Assembly: GCA_003313425.1 (NCBI GenBank)
Contig: NHZP01000018.1
Span: 372,001-436,000, forward strand
Direction of reading: 5' to 3'
From: Pseudopyrenochaeta lycopersici
Taxonomy: Eukaryota; Ascomycota; Dothideomycetes; Pleosporales; Pseudopyrenochaetaceae
Length of the DNA: 64,000 bases
Position 1 is the first letter of the stretch; the number at the start of each line of letters is the position of its first letter. The notes under the pieces were generated by a model. That model was not told the origin of the DNA. It ran no database searches and saw nothing but the letters and a program-made list of their open reading frames with translations. Position numbers and translations under genes: made by a program. Below are positions 44,974 to 55,422 of the stretch, piece after piece.

Positions 44974-46003
44974 TCAAGTCTCCCAGCTCAGTTCGTAACC
45001 GAAGACGGTACGACGCAAAAGCTCATCCTGATGTGATCAGTCACAATATAGGATCAGTCGACACTGCATTACTTACTCCTGGATCCTCTTCGAACATCAC
45101 TTTGTCCATGACTTTCTCAAATGTCTTCGTGACTGTGAAGCCCGCCTCTCGAGCCAAATCAAAAAATGCCATATCTTTATCGAATAGCCATGGCCGATAT
45201 GGTGTGAAGAAGACGTAAGCTCTCGACAGTGGCGACTTCTTCAAGGTAAGCTGCACGGTCTTGATGAGTTTCTTGTGCTCAGAATGATTGAACAAGAGGT
45301 CTGCCAAGATAAGCACATCAAATTCCTTCTCTTTCGGAAGACGCTTCGTCAAGTCCTCGGTAAGTGCACCCCACAGGTATCCCTGTGGTGCATTAGTGAT
45401 GTTCATCAATGTTGAGCATGTACACGAACTTCTGCAACAATGCTAGGCGGTTGGGGCAAAGAACTGCAATGATCGATATTGTATCGTAGATTTTCTATTA
45501 GTTCGGTGTCGGGATAATCTGTTACCACTGTCTGAGTGGCTCCGTTCAGAGCGCAGACGAGACTGGGAAGTCCTGCGCCAGCGCCAAGTTCGAGAACCGT
45601 TTTGCCTTTCACAAGCTCATCTGAGCGCTCTTCTAGATATTCTGATATTGTTCGTCCTGCGTTCCATAGGAAGTGACCCTGATCAAATCAGTGATCAAGT
45701 TATCATATGCTGAATGACAAAAGCGAATAAACACTGTCCTATCGCCGTGAGAATTTCTTGAACGCTTTACAGATTTTTAGAAAGAAAGACCAGTGACGAC
45801 GAAATTTCTTTGCTTCGCTCTGATAAAGTGATAAATAATAAATAAATCCTTACCCACAGCGGATTGTGGCCAACCAATCGAACTTTGAGCTCTTTCCCCG
45901 ACAGCAGCTGGTGAGAAGCAAAGGTGGCTTGCTTTTCTGGTTCGTAGAAGTCAGCAGGCTCTTGGAAGAGGTCCAAGCCCTCGTCTTCAGCCTCAGAAAC
46001 CAT
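44974..46003 (-). CDS. efm7: Efm7/Nnt1-like protein N-terminal and lysine methyltransferase
   Basis: Seven-beta-strand SAM-dependent methyltransferase. Yeast Efm7 methylates the N-terminal Gly and adjacent Lys of eEF1A. Four exons by eye: 46003-45854, 45678-45430, 45382-45077 and 45027-44974; 759 nt, 252 residues. Blocks: [20 protein letters not shown] (family N terminus), [20 protein letters not shown], the SAM motif [55 protein letters not shown] and the C-terminal [11 protein letters not shown]. The first intron is long (175 bp). For the second intron two donors, 6 nt apart, keep frame: GTTCGT (chosen, 47-bp intron) or GTACAT (41-bp intron). The last exon adds [17 protein letters not shown]. 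Identity strong, second donor uncertain. Confidence 0.9.
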
Positions 46004-47493
46004 GGTAAAAAGACAGCTGTGACAAAATGGTGTGGCTTGGCAAGGTGTTGAATTTTGGATGCTTGAGCGGAAGGAGCCACAAGCCACGTCACGTGTATCC
46101 AAACGCCACTGTTTCGCCTACGAAAGTAGCTTTCCAGAAAAATGTTCAACACTCATGAAACAACGGAAGGCAAACGTCAGACACCGAGCGACGCCCACAA
46201 GCACGAGGGCTGCGTACACTGTTGGACCTGCCTGTTCTCGAAGCAGCTGCAGTACTGCACCGAGGTCTAAGCACGCCGCTCGCTTGAGGCCTGACAGGGT
46301 CCACAATCTCGCGGCCATTATAGGTTTTAACACGTTCAAGCCACTTTTCGCATGTTTCTTAGTGACCGCAAACATCCTCAAAGAAAGCCACTGCGGTGGA
46401 GGTTGCAGGGGATTGCAGAACTCAGTAGCACATGACGAGCGCTTCTGTTGGGGTGTTGCAAAATTTCCCCACGCGTTCCAAAATTATCCCTCGACAAGCG
46501 CAGGGTCTTTTCCACAGTCCATCAACCACCGAGGCAAGCACGACCCCAGGCCCAGCGTTTCTTCTTTATTCGAATTCCTGATGCACACTACTTTCATCCC
46601 CTAGTCGCCATGTCTCCTTCAGTGCTCTCTTAATTCACTATCTTGGACTCTCTCTCTTATTCAAATCTGAAGCACTGGATGTCTTAGTAAGAAACTTGCT
46701 CAACGCTAAGGCGCTTAGCCTAATTCAACCATCAACCACGGTCGCATCCATCTCACGACAGACCTTGGACAAGCCGACCAGCGAGCTCCCACGCATTACC
46801 GCCTTGACTCCGAATCACCAAGCCGTGACGCGAAGAGAGGAAGGCTAATATCCTTGACCGGCTCGAGGATTGGGTGTTACACGCCCCATCCCACCCCGTG
46901 GCCTCAAGGGTGACTTGACACTTGACAAACTACCCTCTTGTCTGGTTGTTCCGTGGGCGACGGCTCTAGTCTGGCCTGATTTCAACCGCCTTTGCTCGCG
47001 CCATCGCCACACCATAGGCCGGTTTTCCTGCTCTTGCGATCCCACTTTCGAGACAATCCCCGCCGAGATCGCTTCTGCACACCACACCTACTCACCAGTA
47101 TTGCGGGAAGCCGGCGGCAAGTTTTCCAGGGTCATCGACATTCCAGCCACGCGGGAACTGGACCCTCCCAGATCGCACAGGCCAAGTCCGGCACCAAGCG
47201 TGTGCTACACACTCTCTCTCTCCAACCGGCACAGCAGAAGGCCATCGAGCCCCGTTGATCACTTTGCCATACGACAAGGTTTATTTGTCTGGCCTAGGGC
47301 TCCGCCAGGAAGTTAGGCTCCGCGCAACGCGCCCCTCCACGACATATTTTCACGTGCGTTGTGCGCCGCGAGGTTGAACAACCGCTCTTTACCATCACCA
47401 ATCCCGCCCATTCTCTCCGATTACACGGTCCACCTACTGGTCGACTTGTTACAGCCTGAGCAAATTTCTTCATAATCATCCTAGCTTTGCATC
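46004..47493. promoter_or_regulatory. Divergent intergenic region, EFM7 / copper-fist regulator
   Basis: 1.5 kb between the start codons of EFM7 (46003, minus) and the copper-fist gene (47494, plus). The large space suggests an extended promoter or leader for the regulator. A 190-codon frame on plus (46032-46604) starts with GTG and is not protein-like. No copper-response element could be asserted by eye. Confidence 0.45.
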
Positions 47494-49396
47494 ATGTGGG
47501 CTGAAGTAAACGGAGAACGCAAGAAGGTTGCTTGGTACGTCTCTTTCCTCTCTTTCCTTTGCCAGTTATCGCCTTATCGCTTTATCCCATCACATGCTAT
47601 TCCTGCCTTTGCGTAATTGCCCGTTTGCTGTTGACGGAATTTTCCCGTTCGGATTTGGCCAAACCCTGCTTGGTCCTTGCTTGGATGTCTCGGTGTGAGG
47701 AATGTGCGCAGTTGTGCGATCCAACTACAGGCCTGGTCTCGCTCCATGCTGTACCCGTACCAAGTTCGGTTCGAGGAGAGAAAAACAACGCTGCATTGCA
47801 CCCACCTTGTCGACGGCACATATTCTCTCTCTACATTCACTGATTGTGCATAGCGGACCTTGTATCCGAGGCCATCGCTCGTCAAAATGCGACCACAGAG
47901 ACCGAGTTCTCGTTGAGGTCCGAAAACCTGGGCGACCATTAAGCAGTTGCCCACATCCCAGTGGTTCATGCAGCTGCGAACGCGTAGTCATCAACTACAC
48001 AATCCCCAAGTCTTCAGAATGTGCTTGTCCCTCGGAACGTGCGCAGCCCACAGCAACCGTTGCTGGTAATAGCCGGATCCAGAAGCCTCGAAGGAAATCT
48101 ACAGCAATCAACACATCCTCGCTAGAAAAAGCCATTCGAGCTGGTCAAGACACCGAAACAGACACCTCGTCTGTTACGCATACTACGACCGAGCGAAGTG
48201 GCAGCGACAATGCTTCACCTCTATCAAGTGCAAGCTCTACTCCCCGCTTACTCCCTGCGCAAGACGGTGTATCGAGCTGCTGCAAACCAAAGCCGGTACA
48301 ACCACCAGTTCAGCAAGCGAGTTGTTGCAGCAGCAAAGCCAAGCAGTCGCCAGAACCTGTTCAGGTTAAATCCTGTTGCTCTGGTCCAAAACCTCAAGTC
48401 AATGGCGTTGCTAACAGCCAGCCAAGTGGGTTTCAAAATTTTGGACAGCAGTTCCAATTTCAACTACCGCCACAGATGCAGGCACCACAATACCAGAACT
48501 ATCACCCTCATGCATCACTACCGCCGCAAGCAGCCCTCTTATACGGTCTTGGTGCTCCTATCTATAACCATGCAGCGGCAGCCTACCAGCAAGCGACCTC
48601 GATACCAATGAGCCCAGCAATGGGTGGCTCCATATCCTCGCACATTCCCAGCACTCAACTTGGGCAGCACGTTCCTGAGCATAACTGTCACTGTGGGGAT
48701 TCCTGCAGTTGTTTTGGCTGCGCCGCTCATCCAAATAATGCCACCATGATGGAATATGTGCGACTCATGGCCCAGTTCCAGTACACTGGCGGATTCGGAA
48801 CGATGCCTCCTCCTCTCTACGATATGCCCACTTATCCCCACCATCCTGGATACGGAGCCGAAGCATTCAACTCTCTGCCTCAAGGCATGTCAACACCCAC
48901 TCCCACGCAAATGAGCTTTCAACCAGGCATGGACATGCCAGTCCTTCCAAATGTGTCCATGGCAGTGTCCAGTCCCTGGCAACAACCTCCTGTTTCCGCG
49001 CCTACCGTACCTGAGCCTCAGTTCCTTGAGCCCACAAGCTATGTAACTTCTCCTCCTGTCGACCGGCAGCTCTTGCTGAAGACCGAAGAAATTGGAGCCA
49101 CTCCTGTTGCCGATAGCCCAGGCGATGGCAAGGATGAGGAAACGCCTACACTTTCGCCCTCGTCTTACTTCTGGAACCAGATGGTCTTACCTGGCTGTGA
49201 TGATGCTAGTGGTACCTGCCAGTGCGGGGACGGCTGCGAATGTGTCGGTTGTCTGACGCATGGGGGCCATACTGGTATACCTCTTGAGGGCCCCGTAATA
49301 AGCGAGCATGATGCATTTCCTGACTTTTCTGCGGACGTCGGGTTGAGCTTGAATAATCCAACAAATTTCGGGACCTTTCACGCGGCTCCAACATGA
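47494..49396 (+). CDS. Copper-fist transcription factor, Mac1/Cuf1/GRISEA-like
   Basis: Copper-sensing zinc-module regulator of copper-uptake genes. Exons 47494-47534 and 47854-49396 give 527 residues. The N-terminal copper fist spans residues 1-40: MWAEVNGERKKVACGPCIRG, HRSSKCDHRDR, then the AT-hook-like RKPGRP. The 319-bp intron splits the codon of the first zinc-ligand Cys. Downstream are three SCC repeats between about residues 150 and 190 (SCCKPKP, SCCSSKAK, SCCSGPKP) and two C-x-C-x3-C-x-C-x2-C-x2-H clusters, HNCHCGDSCSCFGCAAH (48681-48731) and TCQCGDGCECVGCLTH (49213-49260), of the type that binds Cu(I) in Mac1 to mask activation. The rest is Pro/Gln-rich. Two such clusters point to the Mac1/GRISEA branch (copper starvation) rather than Ace1 (copper excess), an inference from motif type. 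Confidence 0.93.
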
Positions 49397-50718
49397 AGTA
49401 CGGCAATGAATAAATGACATCTAAATAACACTTTCTTCGGTACGCCTCGCCAGTGCTGAGATGCGCTCGCCAAAAACGATAGACGCGTTCATGAGATACT
49501 GGACAAACGTTCATCGGATGAGACGAGCAGAACACCATGGCTGCCATGGGCATGGATGGAAACGTTTGCATCCCTAAAAGCTGGCATAATCCGGCGCCCC
49601 CATGGATTCTTTCACAATGACCAGATCTCTTGTACTTCAACCATCTGCGTTACATGGGATGAAGTAAGGCTCTTTATTCCATGATCTTCGCTTTGTAAAT
49701 TTTTGTTGTTGGCATATCATGTCACTTTTAACTACATGGGAATGGGAATATCTGGAAGGCATATCTTTTACTTTGACATGATACGGATTATCATCTGGCA
49801 CATTGGGAGGCTCCTTTGTGGCTTGATAGTCGTTATGATACGATACCCCATAGATCCACAAAGCATCAAGCGGCTTGTGCATACTTGCTCTGCGTATATA
49901 TACACCATCCAAAATTCTTCATTATCAATCTAGGCATTATTTGTGTGTGTCTACATAACACTCTCGCACTCCAGATAGAATAAGTCCGTGTTGTAGACTA
50001 TCATGTCTCCCAGAATAGCCTCCTGGTGGGCACGCTTACAATGTTATACTATTTCAGTCTTATAGTGAGATATCAATGTTTTCCATGGTGACCCAAATCT
50101 ACAGGGAACGTTTCTCGGATTTGGCCATTATAGTGTTTGGTTATATTTGCGGCCTGTTAGAATACATGCAAGCTTAGACTCTATGATAGACGGCTAAGAC
50201 ATTGCGATTGGTTTGCGCCGACTTTGTCAAATCTGAAACAGAATCGTAGATGGGATTCTTGTAGAATTCCATGGAAATCATCTAGAACTGATTAGCCTTC
50301 AAAAATGTTCAGCTGCGCCTTTGAGTACGCACGCTTACCCCAATCTCTCGATGTCTGTGTAACAAGGCGCTAGCGTGCGTGATTCGCTTACCAAGGTTGT
50401 GCTGCGGGCCCGATTCGTGGATGACGTTCATTGAGGCTGGGGCTTGTCTGGGCGGGTTGCTGAGGAGCTCTGCACGGCTCATCAGCATTTAATTGCCCCG
50501 TCGCCCACATCACAACAAGCTGCTTGCTGTCGCACTGACATCATCTACTGGTCGCATCCTTGATTTGTATCACTAGGCTCAGTCGGCGAAAGAAGTCTGC
50601 ACGCATTGCGCTCTGTCAGCGCCCGTTTCCGTAGCTTCCGCATCTGCCTGGAAGCTCTACTCAGACATCCCGAAACCACCGCCTGAACGCCGTCAGAACA
50701 TCCCGCGAAACAGCCGCC
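49397..50718. other. Intergenic region
   Basis: 1.3 kb with no gene: the copper-fist 3' flank, an AT-rich middle (49640-50200) and a more GC-balanced syntaxin promoter (50330-50718). Open frames on minus at 49206-49912 are shadows or AT-rich artefacts. Confidence 0.5.
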
Positions 50719-51904
50719 ATGTCGCAAAACTACCAGCAATACGGTGGAAATCCATATGGCCAGGCTGAGGCAGGATACGGCCAGTCGAACCCATACGGAG
50801 GCAGCGGGTATGGGCAATCCAACCCGTATGGCGGAGGAGTAAGTATCGCAATTGCCGAGGTGAGCGACGACTGACAGGGTAAAACAGCATGAAGAACAAC
50901 TGAACGCGCCGAACCGGCTGCAACATGGCGATTCAAATTACTCGCAGCCCTCACAGTACTTGCAAGCTGGTGCGCCTCTCAGTGCACCAAATACAAATGC
51001 CGGCGTGCCCGGCGAGACAGACCAGTATGCGCAGCTGCAGCCAGGGCCGAAGCCTCTGACACAGCAGGACTTTCTTTCGCGCATCGATGGCACGAAACAG
51101 CGCATCGGCCAGCTCACATCCGACATCCAGGCAATTTCCACTGTTCATCAGCGCATGTTGTCATCACCTGACAATCGGTCATCTGCGGAGCTTGAGAGCA
51201 TCATTTCGCAAACACAGATCCGCAACACACAGATCAAGGACGAGATCAAGTTTTTGGAGAAGGATGCTGCGCGGGAACCAAACAACTCATTCAAGAGGAC
51301 GCAGGTGGAGGCGCTGAAGAGGTCGTTCAAGAGCCAGCTCGAGGACTTTCAGAGGGAAGAGGCAGATTATTCCAAGCGATATCGTGAGGCTATAGGACGG
51401 CAGTACCGTATCATCAACCCAGACGCGACAGATGCCGAGGTTCAGGAAGCGGCAAATGCCGACTGGGGTGATGAGGGTATTTTCACACAAGCTGTAAGTG
51501 CTTGTCTAGTTCAGCATGGCTGAAGGAGCGATCAATATACTGACTTTTTACAGCTCAAGAGCAATCGCAGCGGTCAAGCTTCCAGCGTCCTCGGCGCCGT
51601 TCGCGCTCGTCACAACGACATCCAGCGTATCGAGAAGACCATGTCTGAACTCGCACTTCTCTTCCAGCAGCTCAATGAACAGGTTGTGTATCAAGAAGCG
51701 CAGGTCACGCAGGTTGAGAACCAGACGGTCCAGGTCAACGACGACGCAAAGCATGCCACTGGGCAGCTGGATGAGGGTATCAAATCGGCCAGGCGCGCGA
51801 GGAAATTGAAGTGGTGGACATTGATCGTTGTTGTCATGATTATACTGATTCTTGCACTTGTGCTTGGTCTATTCTTTGGTTTGCGCAACAGGAACAACAA
51901 GTAG
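50719..51904 (+). CDS. sso1: Plasma-membrane syntaxin, Sso1/SsoA-like (Qa-SNARE)
   Basis: t-SNARE for exocytic vesicle fusion at the plasma membrane. Three exons, 50719-50838, 50888-51493 and 51554-51904; 1077 nt, 358 residues. Order: a Gln/Asn/Gly/Tyr-rich N terminus with an internal repeat (YGQSNPYGG twice), the Habc helices (QQDFLSRIDGTKQRIGQLTS, RTQVEALKRSFKSQLEDFQ), the SNARE motif (ARHNDIQRIEKTMSELALLF, QLNEQVVYQEAQVTQVENQT) with the central zero-layer Gln, a basic juxtamembrane stretch (KSARRARKLKWW) and a C-terminal anchor (TLIVVVMIILILALVLGLFF). Introns of 49 and 60 bp are phase 0. The model ends in a short luminal tail (GLRNRNNK), standard for the family. Confidence 0.95.
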
Positions 51905-52940
51905 ATGCGGCCAAGGATTCGACTTGGTGGAAAAAGAGTATGAATGAGGGGGGGGGGTTTGGTCTACATCTAGATGGGGGTTGTACTTGACCATACAGAC
52001 GTGTGGCAGATTTGTGGTCTACGGGAAGCTGGAGGGGTGTTTCTCTAGTTTAATTCTAATTTCGGACTGGGGACAGTCCGCTGCACGTGTGTATATCGGG
52101 AGTCGGCAGGAATAATAACGCTAATATTGATGTCCGATGGCAAAGTTCGTAAAAAGCTCGTTCCCAACAATATATGAGACTAGCAACAGCTCGATTTGTC
52201 GCAATCCTTTTCGTAAATACTAGTGCATTTTGCCCAATATGGACTGATGTCAATTGGCAGTTTCACAGCCCTTCGGCTCCACAGTATTGTCGTTTCGCAA
52301 AGGGAGGACAGGCCCAGCGGTGCAGGTTGCCATTCTTGGATGCCGTCATATGCTCCAATCTAAGACGGCCCGCCATGTCGTATGGGCGTGCCGGGGGCAC
52401 AAGCAAGGACGTTTGATACAGATCGTCGAGCCATTTTGCAGGAAAGTGTCCAAGATTGACCAAGACGCGTGTTTCAAATGCATAGGAGGGCGGCCACAGC
52501 GTTGAAGAAGCACGATCGCCGCGCGGCCCCGTTTGTTCCAAGCCAGGCTTGTCGGACTGGTTGGCACCGCTTGTGCGGGCTTGTTGCCCCTGGGCATGGC
52601 TTCTTGCCTCTTGACTACAGGGGACCCCGGCCACCCTGGCGCGCATTGACGAATCACAAGTGGAGGCAGCATAACGGCCAGCATTCCACCGATGATACCC
52701 ACCCCTAAAACGCAACTGCCTCCCCAACTTGTTTCTGCTCAGTGAACGACCTTTCTTATTCTCGTCGTCTTTGCGCCTTCCCCTAAGGTTTTCTAATCAC
52801 AATTTCATACACTCGTTTATTGGGCATTGCGCCTGCTTCCAACCTTCTCCGACTATCGCTTGACTGGTTTCTTCGTGTCTTCAGCTGCCTTTGAGAACGA
52901 ATCGGTCCACTGTAATTATCCTCATTTCCACGTCACCACC
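51905..52940. other. Intergenic region with a G10 run
   Basis: Holds the syntaxin 3' flank, including ten consecutive G at 51948-51957, and the promoter of the GH72 gene. Frames on both strands around 52250-52730 are not protein-like. The last 200 bases are CT-rich, a usual context for a strongly expressed gene. Confidence 0.5.
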
Positions 52941-54391
52941 ATGAAGACCGCTGCATTTGCTGCCGCCCTTGTGGCATCCGTCGCTGCGACTCCCACCACC
53001 ACTGTCCAAAAGCGAGCCATCACGCCCGTCACTGTCAAGGGAAATGGTACGTTCGCAGTTTTAACAGGGCGCCGAGCTGCGTACTGACAACCCTGTGCAG
53101 CTTTCTTTGCAGGCAACCAGCGTTTCTACATCCGCGGTGTAGACTACCAGCCAGGCGGCGCATCCGATGCTAAGGACCCTATTGCTGATGCCACCGGCTG
53201 CAAGCGTGACATTGCAAAGTTCAAGGAGCTCGGAATCAACACCGTTCGCGTCTACACGGTTGATAACTCTGCCAACCATGACGAGTGCATGAACGCTCTT
53301 GCCGACGCTGGCATCTACCTCGCCCTCGACATCAACACTCCCAAGTACTCGATCAACCGAGCTGATCCTCAGGTTTCCTACAACAAGGTCTACCTGCAGA
53401 GCATCTTCGCCACGGTCGAGATGTTTGCCAAGTACGACAACACTCTGCTCTTCTTCTCGGCCAATGAGGTCATCAACGACGATGCGACTACCAACTGTGC
53501 TCCATACGTCAAGGCTGTCACTCGTGATATCAAGTCCTACATGAACGCTCGCGGCCTCCGCAAGATCCCTGTTGGTTACTCTGCTGCAGACGTCGAATCC
53601 AACCGCTACGAAATGGCCGCATACATGAACTGCGGCGCCGACTCCATTCGCAGTGATTTCTTCGGTTTCAATGACTACTCTTGGTGCGATCCCTCTTCCT
53701 ACACCACCTCTGGTTGGGATCAAAAGGTTGCCAAGTTCAAGGACTACAGCATTCCCATCTTGTAAGTTGTGCTTCTCTCATTCTTGCGTATTCAAAACTG
53801 ACAGCACCTAGCCTTTCTGAATATGGCTGCAACACGAACAAACGTGCTTTTGAGGAGGTTGCTGCTCTTTACAGCACTAACATGACCGGTGTTTACTCTG
53901 GCGGTCTTGTCTACGAGTACTCGCAAGAAGAGTCCAACTACGGCTTGGTTGAGATCGATGGCAGCAGTGTTACCGAGCGCTCTGACTTCTCTGCCCTCAA
54001 GTCTGCCTATGCAAACACTAAGAACCCCAGCGGTGATGGCGGCTACAAGTCCAGCGGCTCTGCCTCGGAATGCCCGACCAAGTCCGACACATGGAATGTC
54101 ACGATGAGCTCTGACCAGCTTCCCGCCTTCCCAGAGGGCGCGAACGACCTCCTTAAGAACGGCGCTGGTGACGGCCCTGGTCTCTCAGGCTCTGGCAGTC
54201 AGTCTGCCGGCACCAAGACCACTGATCTTGCTGGTGCTACGGACGGTGCCGTCACCTCTGGAGGCGCGACTGCTGCCACCAGCAAGGGCGCTGCGGCCGC
54301 TCTCCGCTTCAATGACTTCTCTGTGGCTCCTTTGGTCTGCGGTGCCGTTGTCTTGGTCTCATCTTTCCTGGGCGGAGCGCTTGTGTTGTAA
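52941..54391 (+). CDS. GPI-anchored beta-1,3-glucanosyltransferase, Gas/Gel family (GH72)
   Basis: Wall enzyme that cleaves and rejoins beta-1,3-glucan chains at the plasma membrane. Three exons, 52941-53046, 53101-53761 and 53812-54391; 1347 nt, 448 residues. Signal peptide MKTAAFAAALVASVAA, then FFAGNQRFYIRGVDYQPGG. Both catalytic glutamates are present: SANEV near residue 158 (acid/base) and LSEYGCN near 259 (nucleophile), matching Gas1 spacing. Other blocks: RDIAKFKELGINTVRVYTVD, FFGFNDYSWCDPSSY and the Cys pairs of the family. The Cys-rich CBM43 module of longer Gas proteins is absent, so this is the short Gel1-like type. A Ser/Gly/Thr-rich linker and a hydrophobic C-terminal segment (CGAVVLVSSFLGGALVL) form the GPI-attachment signal. 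Introns are 54 and 50 bp. Confidence 0.96.
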
Positions 54392-55422
54392 GAGCGAAGC
54401 CATGAACCATGTATGTATTCCCGGGTCATACCATGGCAGAGGCTCAATGTGAAAACAAGACCCAGTGCGGGCAACGTTTTCACGGATAGCTAAATACCAG
54501 ATGCATTTCCTTTGGAGTTGGTGACTGGATTGATAGAGTCAATTTGGTATTCATCATTGATCTTTTTGTACATTTCTTAAGTGATTGTAGGTATATAGAA
54601 ACAAGCATGAAAAAAATTACAAACATTTCCAAAAGACGTGTGTGATGTTACTTACTCCGTCTGCATTCTAGGACGTTTACAAAATAGTGTGGACTGGCTT
54701 GGAAACTTTACATTTGTACATGTCTAGCGCAAATCTCGTTGCTGGAGATATCCAAGAAAAGCAGTATAAAATCATGAGTTGCAATCGTACGCAAATTCTC
54801 CCTGTTAGATATCTCCAGAGCTCAGCCGTCAGATCATTACTGCTAGAGCAATTGTTTCCACAAGAGATGTAGCATTATCCCGTCGTCTCCCCCAAAACTG
54901 GGTTGCGAGTGACTTAGCGAAGAATTTTGTTGTTTTTTCAAGCGTATCACTGCACCGTTAGCCCTTATATTTCATATCCTACCAAAGCCCTCAGATTCCT
55001 AGGCTACCAGAATTATGTCTCCTGGTCCAAGGACGCAGAACGTATATATTCGCAGAATGACCTTTTCCCCTCCATGTGAAAATACTACTGTCTTGATTAT
55101 ATTATTTAATTGCAGTTTCTACAGTCATCTACCATAAAAAATATTAATTACTGATTCTAGCTTAGCTGATTTTATGGTACTTTTTTGTTTATTTGGGTAA
55201 TTTTGGGAGCTTCTTTTCTAATATCAATATTCAAGGCTATACTACTGACTGACATCACGTCAGTGCTGAGCAAATCAGACAGGATTGTAGTGGGGCGTGG
55301 ACCTTATCGATAAGCGCTCTCTGCGATTTTGACGGAGCCGACTTTGCAGAAGTCTCGCGAATCCTCATTCTCAGTCTTCATTTCTTTGATACCCAGCAGT
55401 CTCTCATTCTTCTCCCTACATA
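54392..55422. other. AT-rich intergenic region
   Basis: 1 kb without a gene. 54480-55240 is clearly AT-rich, with runs such as TTATATTATTTAATT near 55097 and AAAAAATATTAATTA near 55135. It could be ordinary spacer or a decayed, repeat-induced-mutated element; neither strand holds a long frame. The GTPase promoter occupies the right end. Confidence 0.45.

Noticed and set aside
46032..46604. 190-codon plus frame between EFM7 and copper-fist gene
   Set aside because: Starts with GTG, overlaps EFM7 on the other strand, and has no family character.
49206..49640. 144-codon minus frame over the copper-fist 3' end
   Set aside because: Antisense to the conserved Cys-rich coding region; its cysteines and histidines are chance.
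51948..51957. Run of ten G in the syntaxin 3' flank
   Set aside because: Single homopolymer, no other G-tracts arranged for a quadruplex; possibly length-variable but not a feature in itself.
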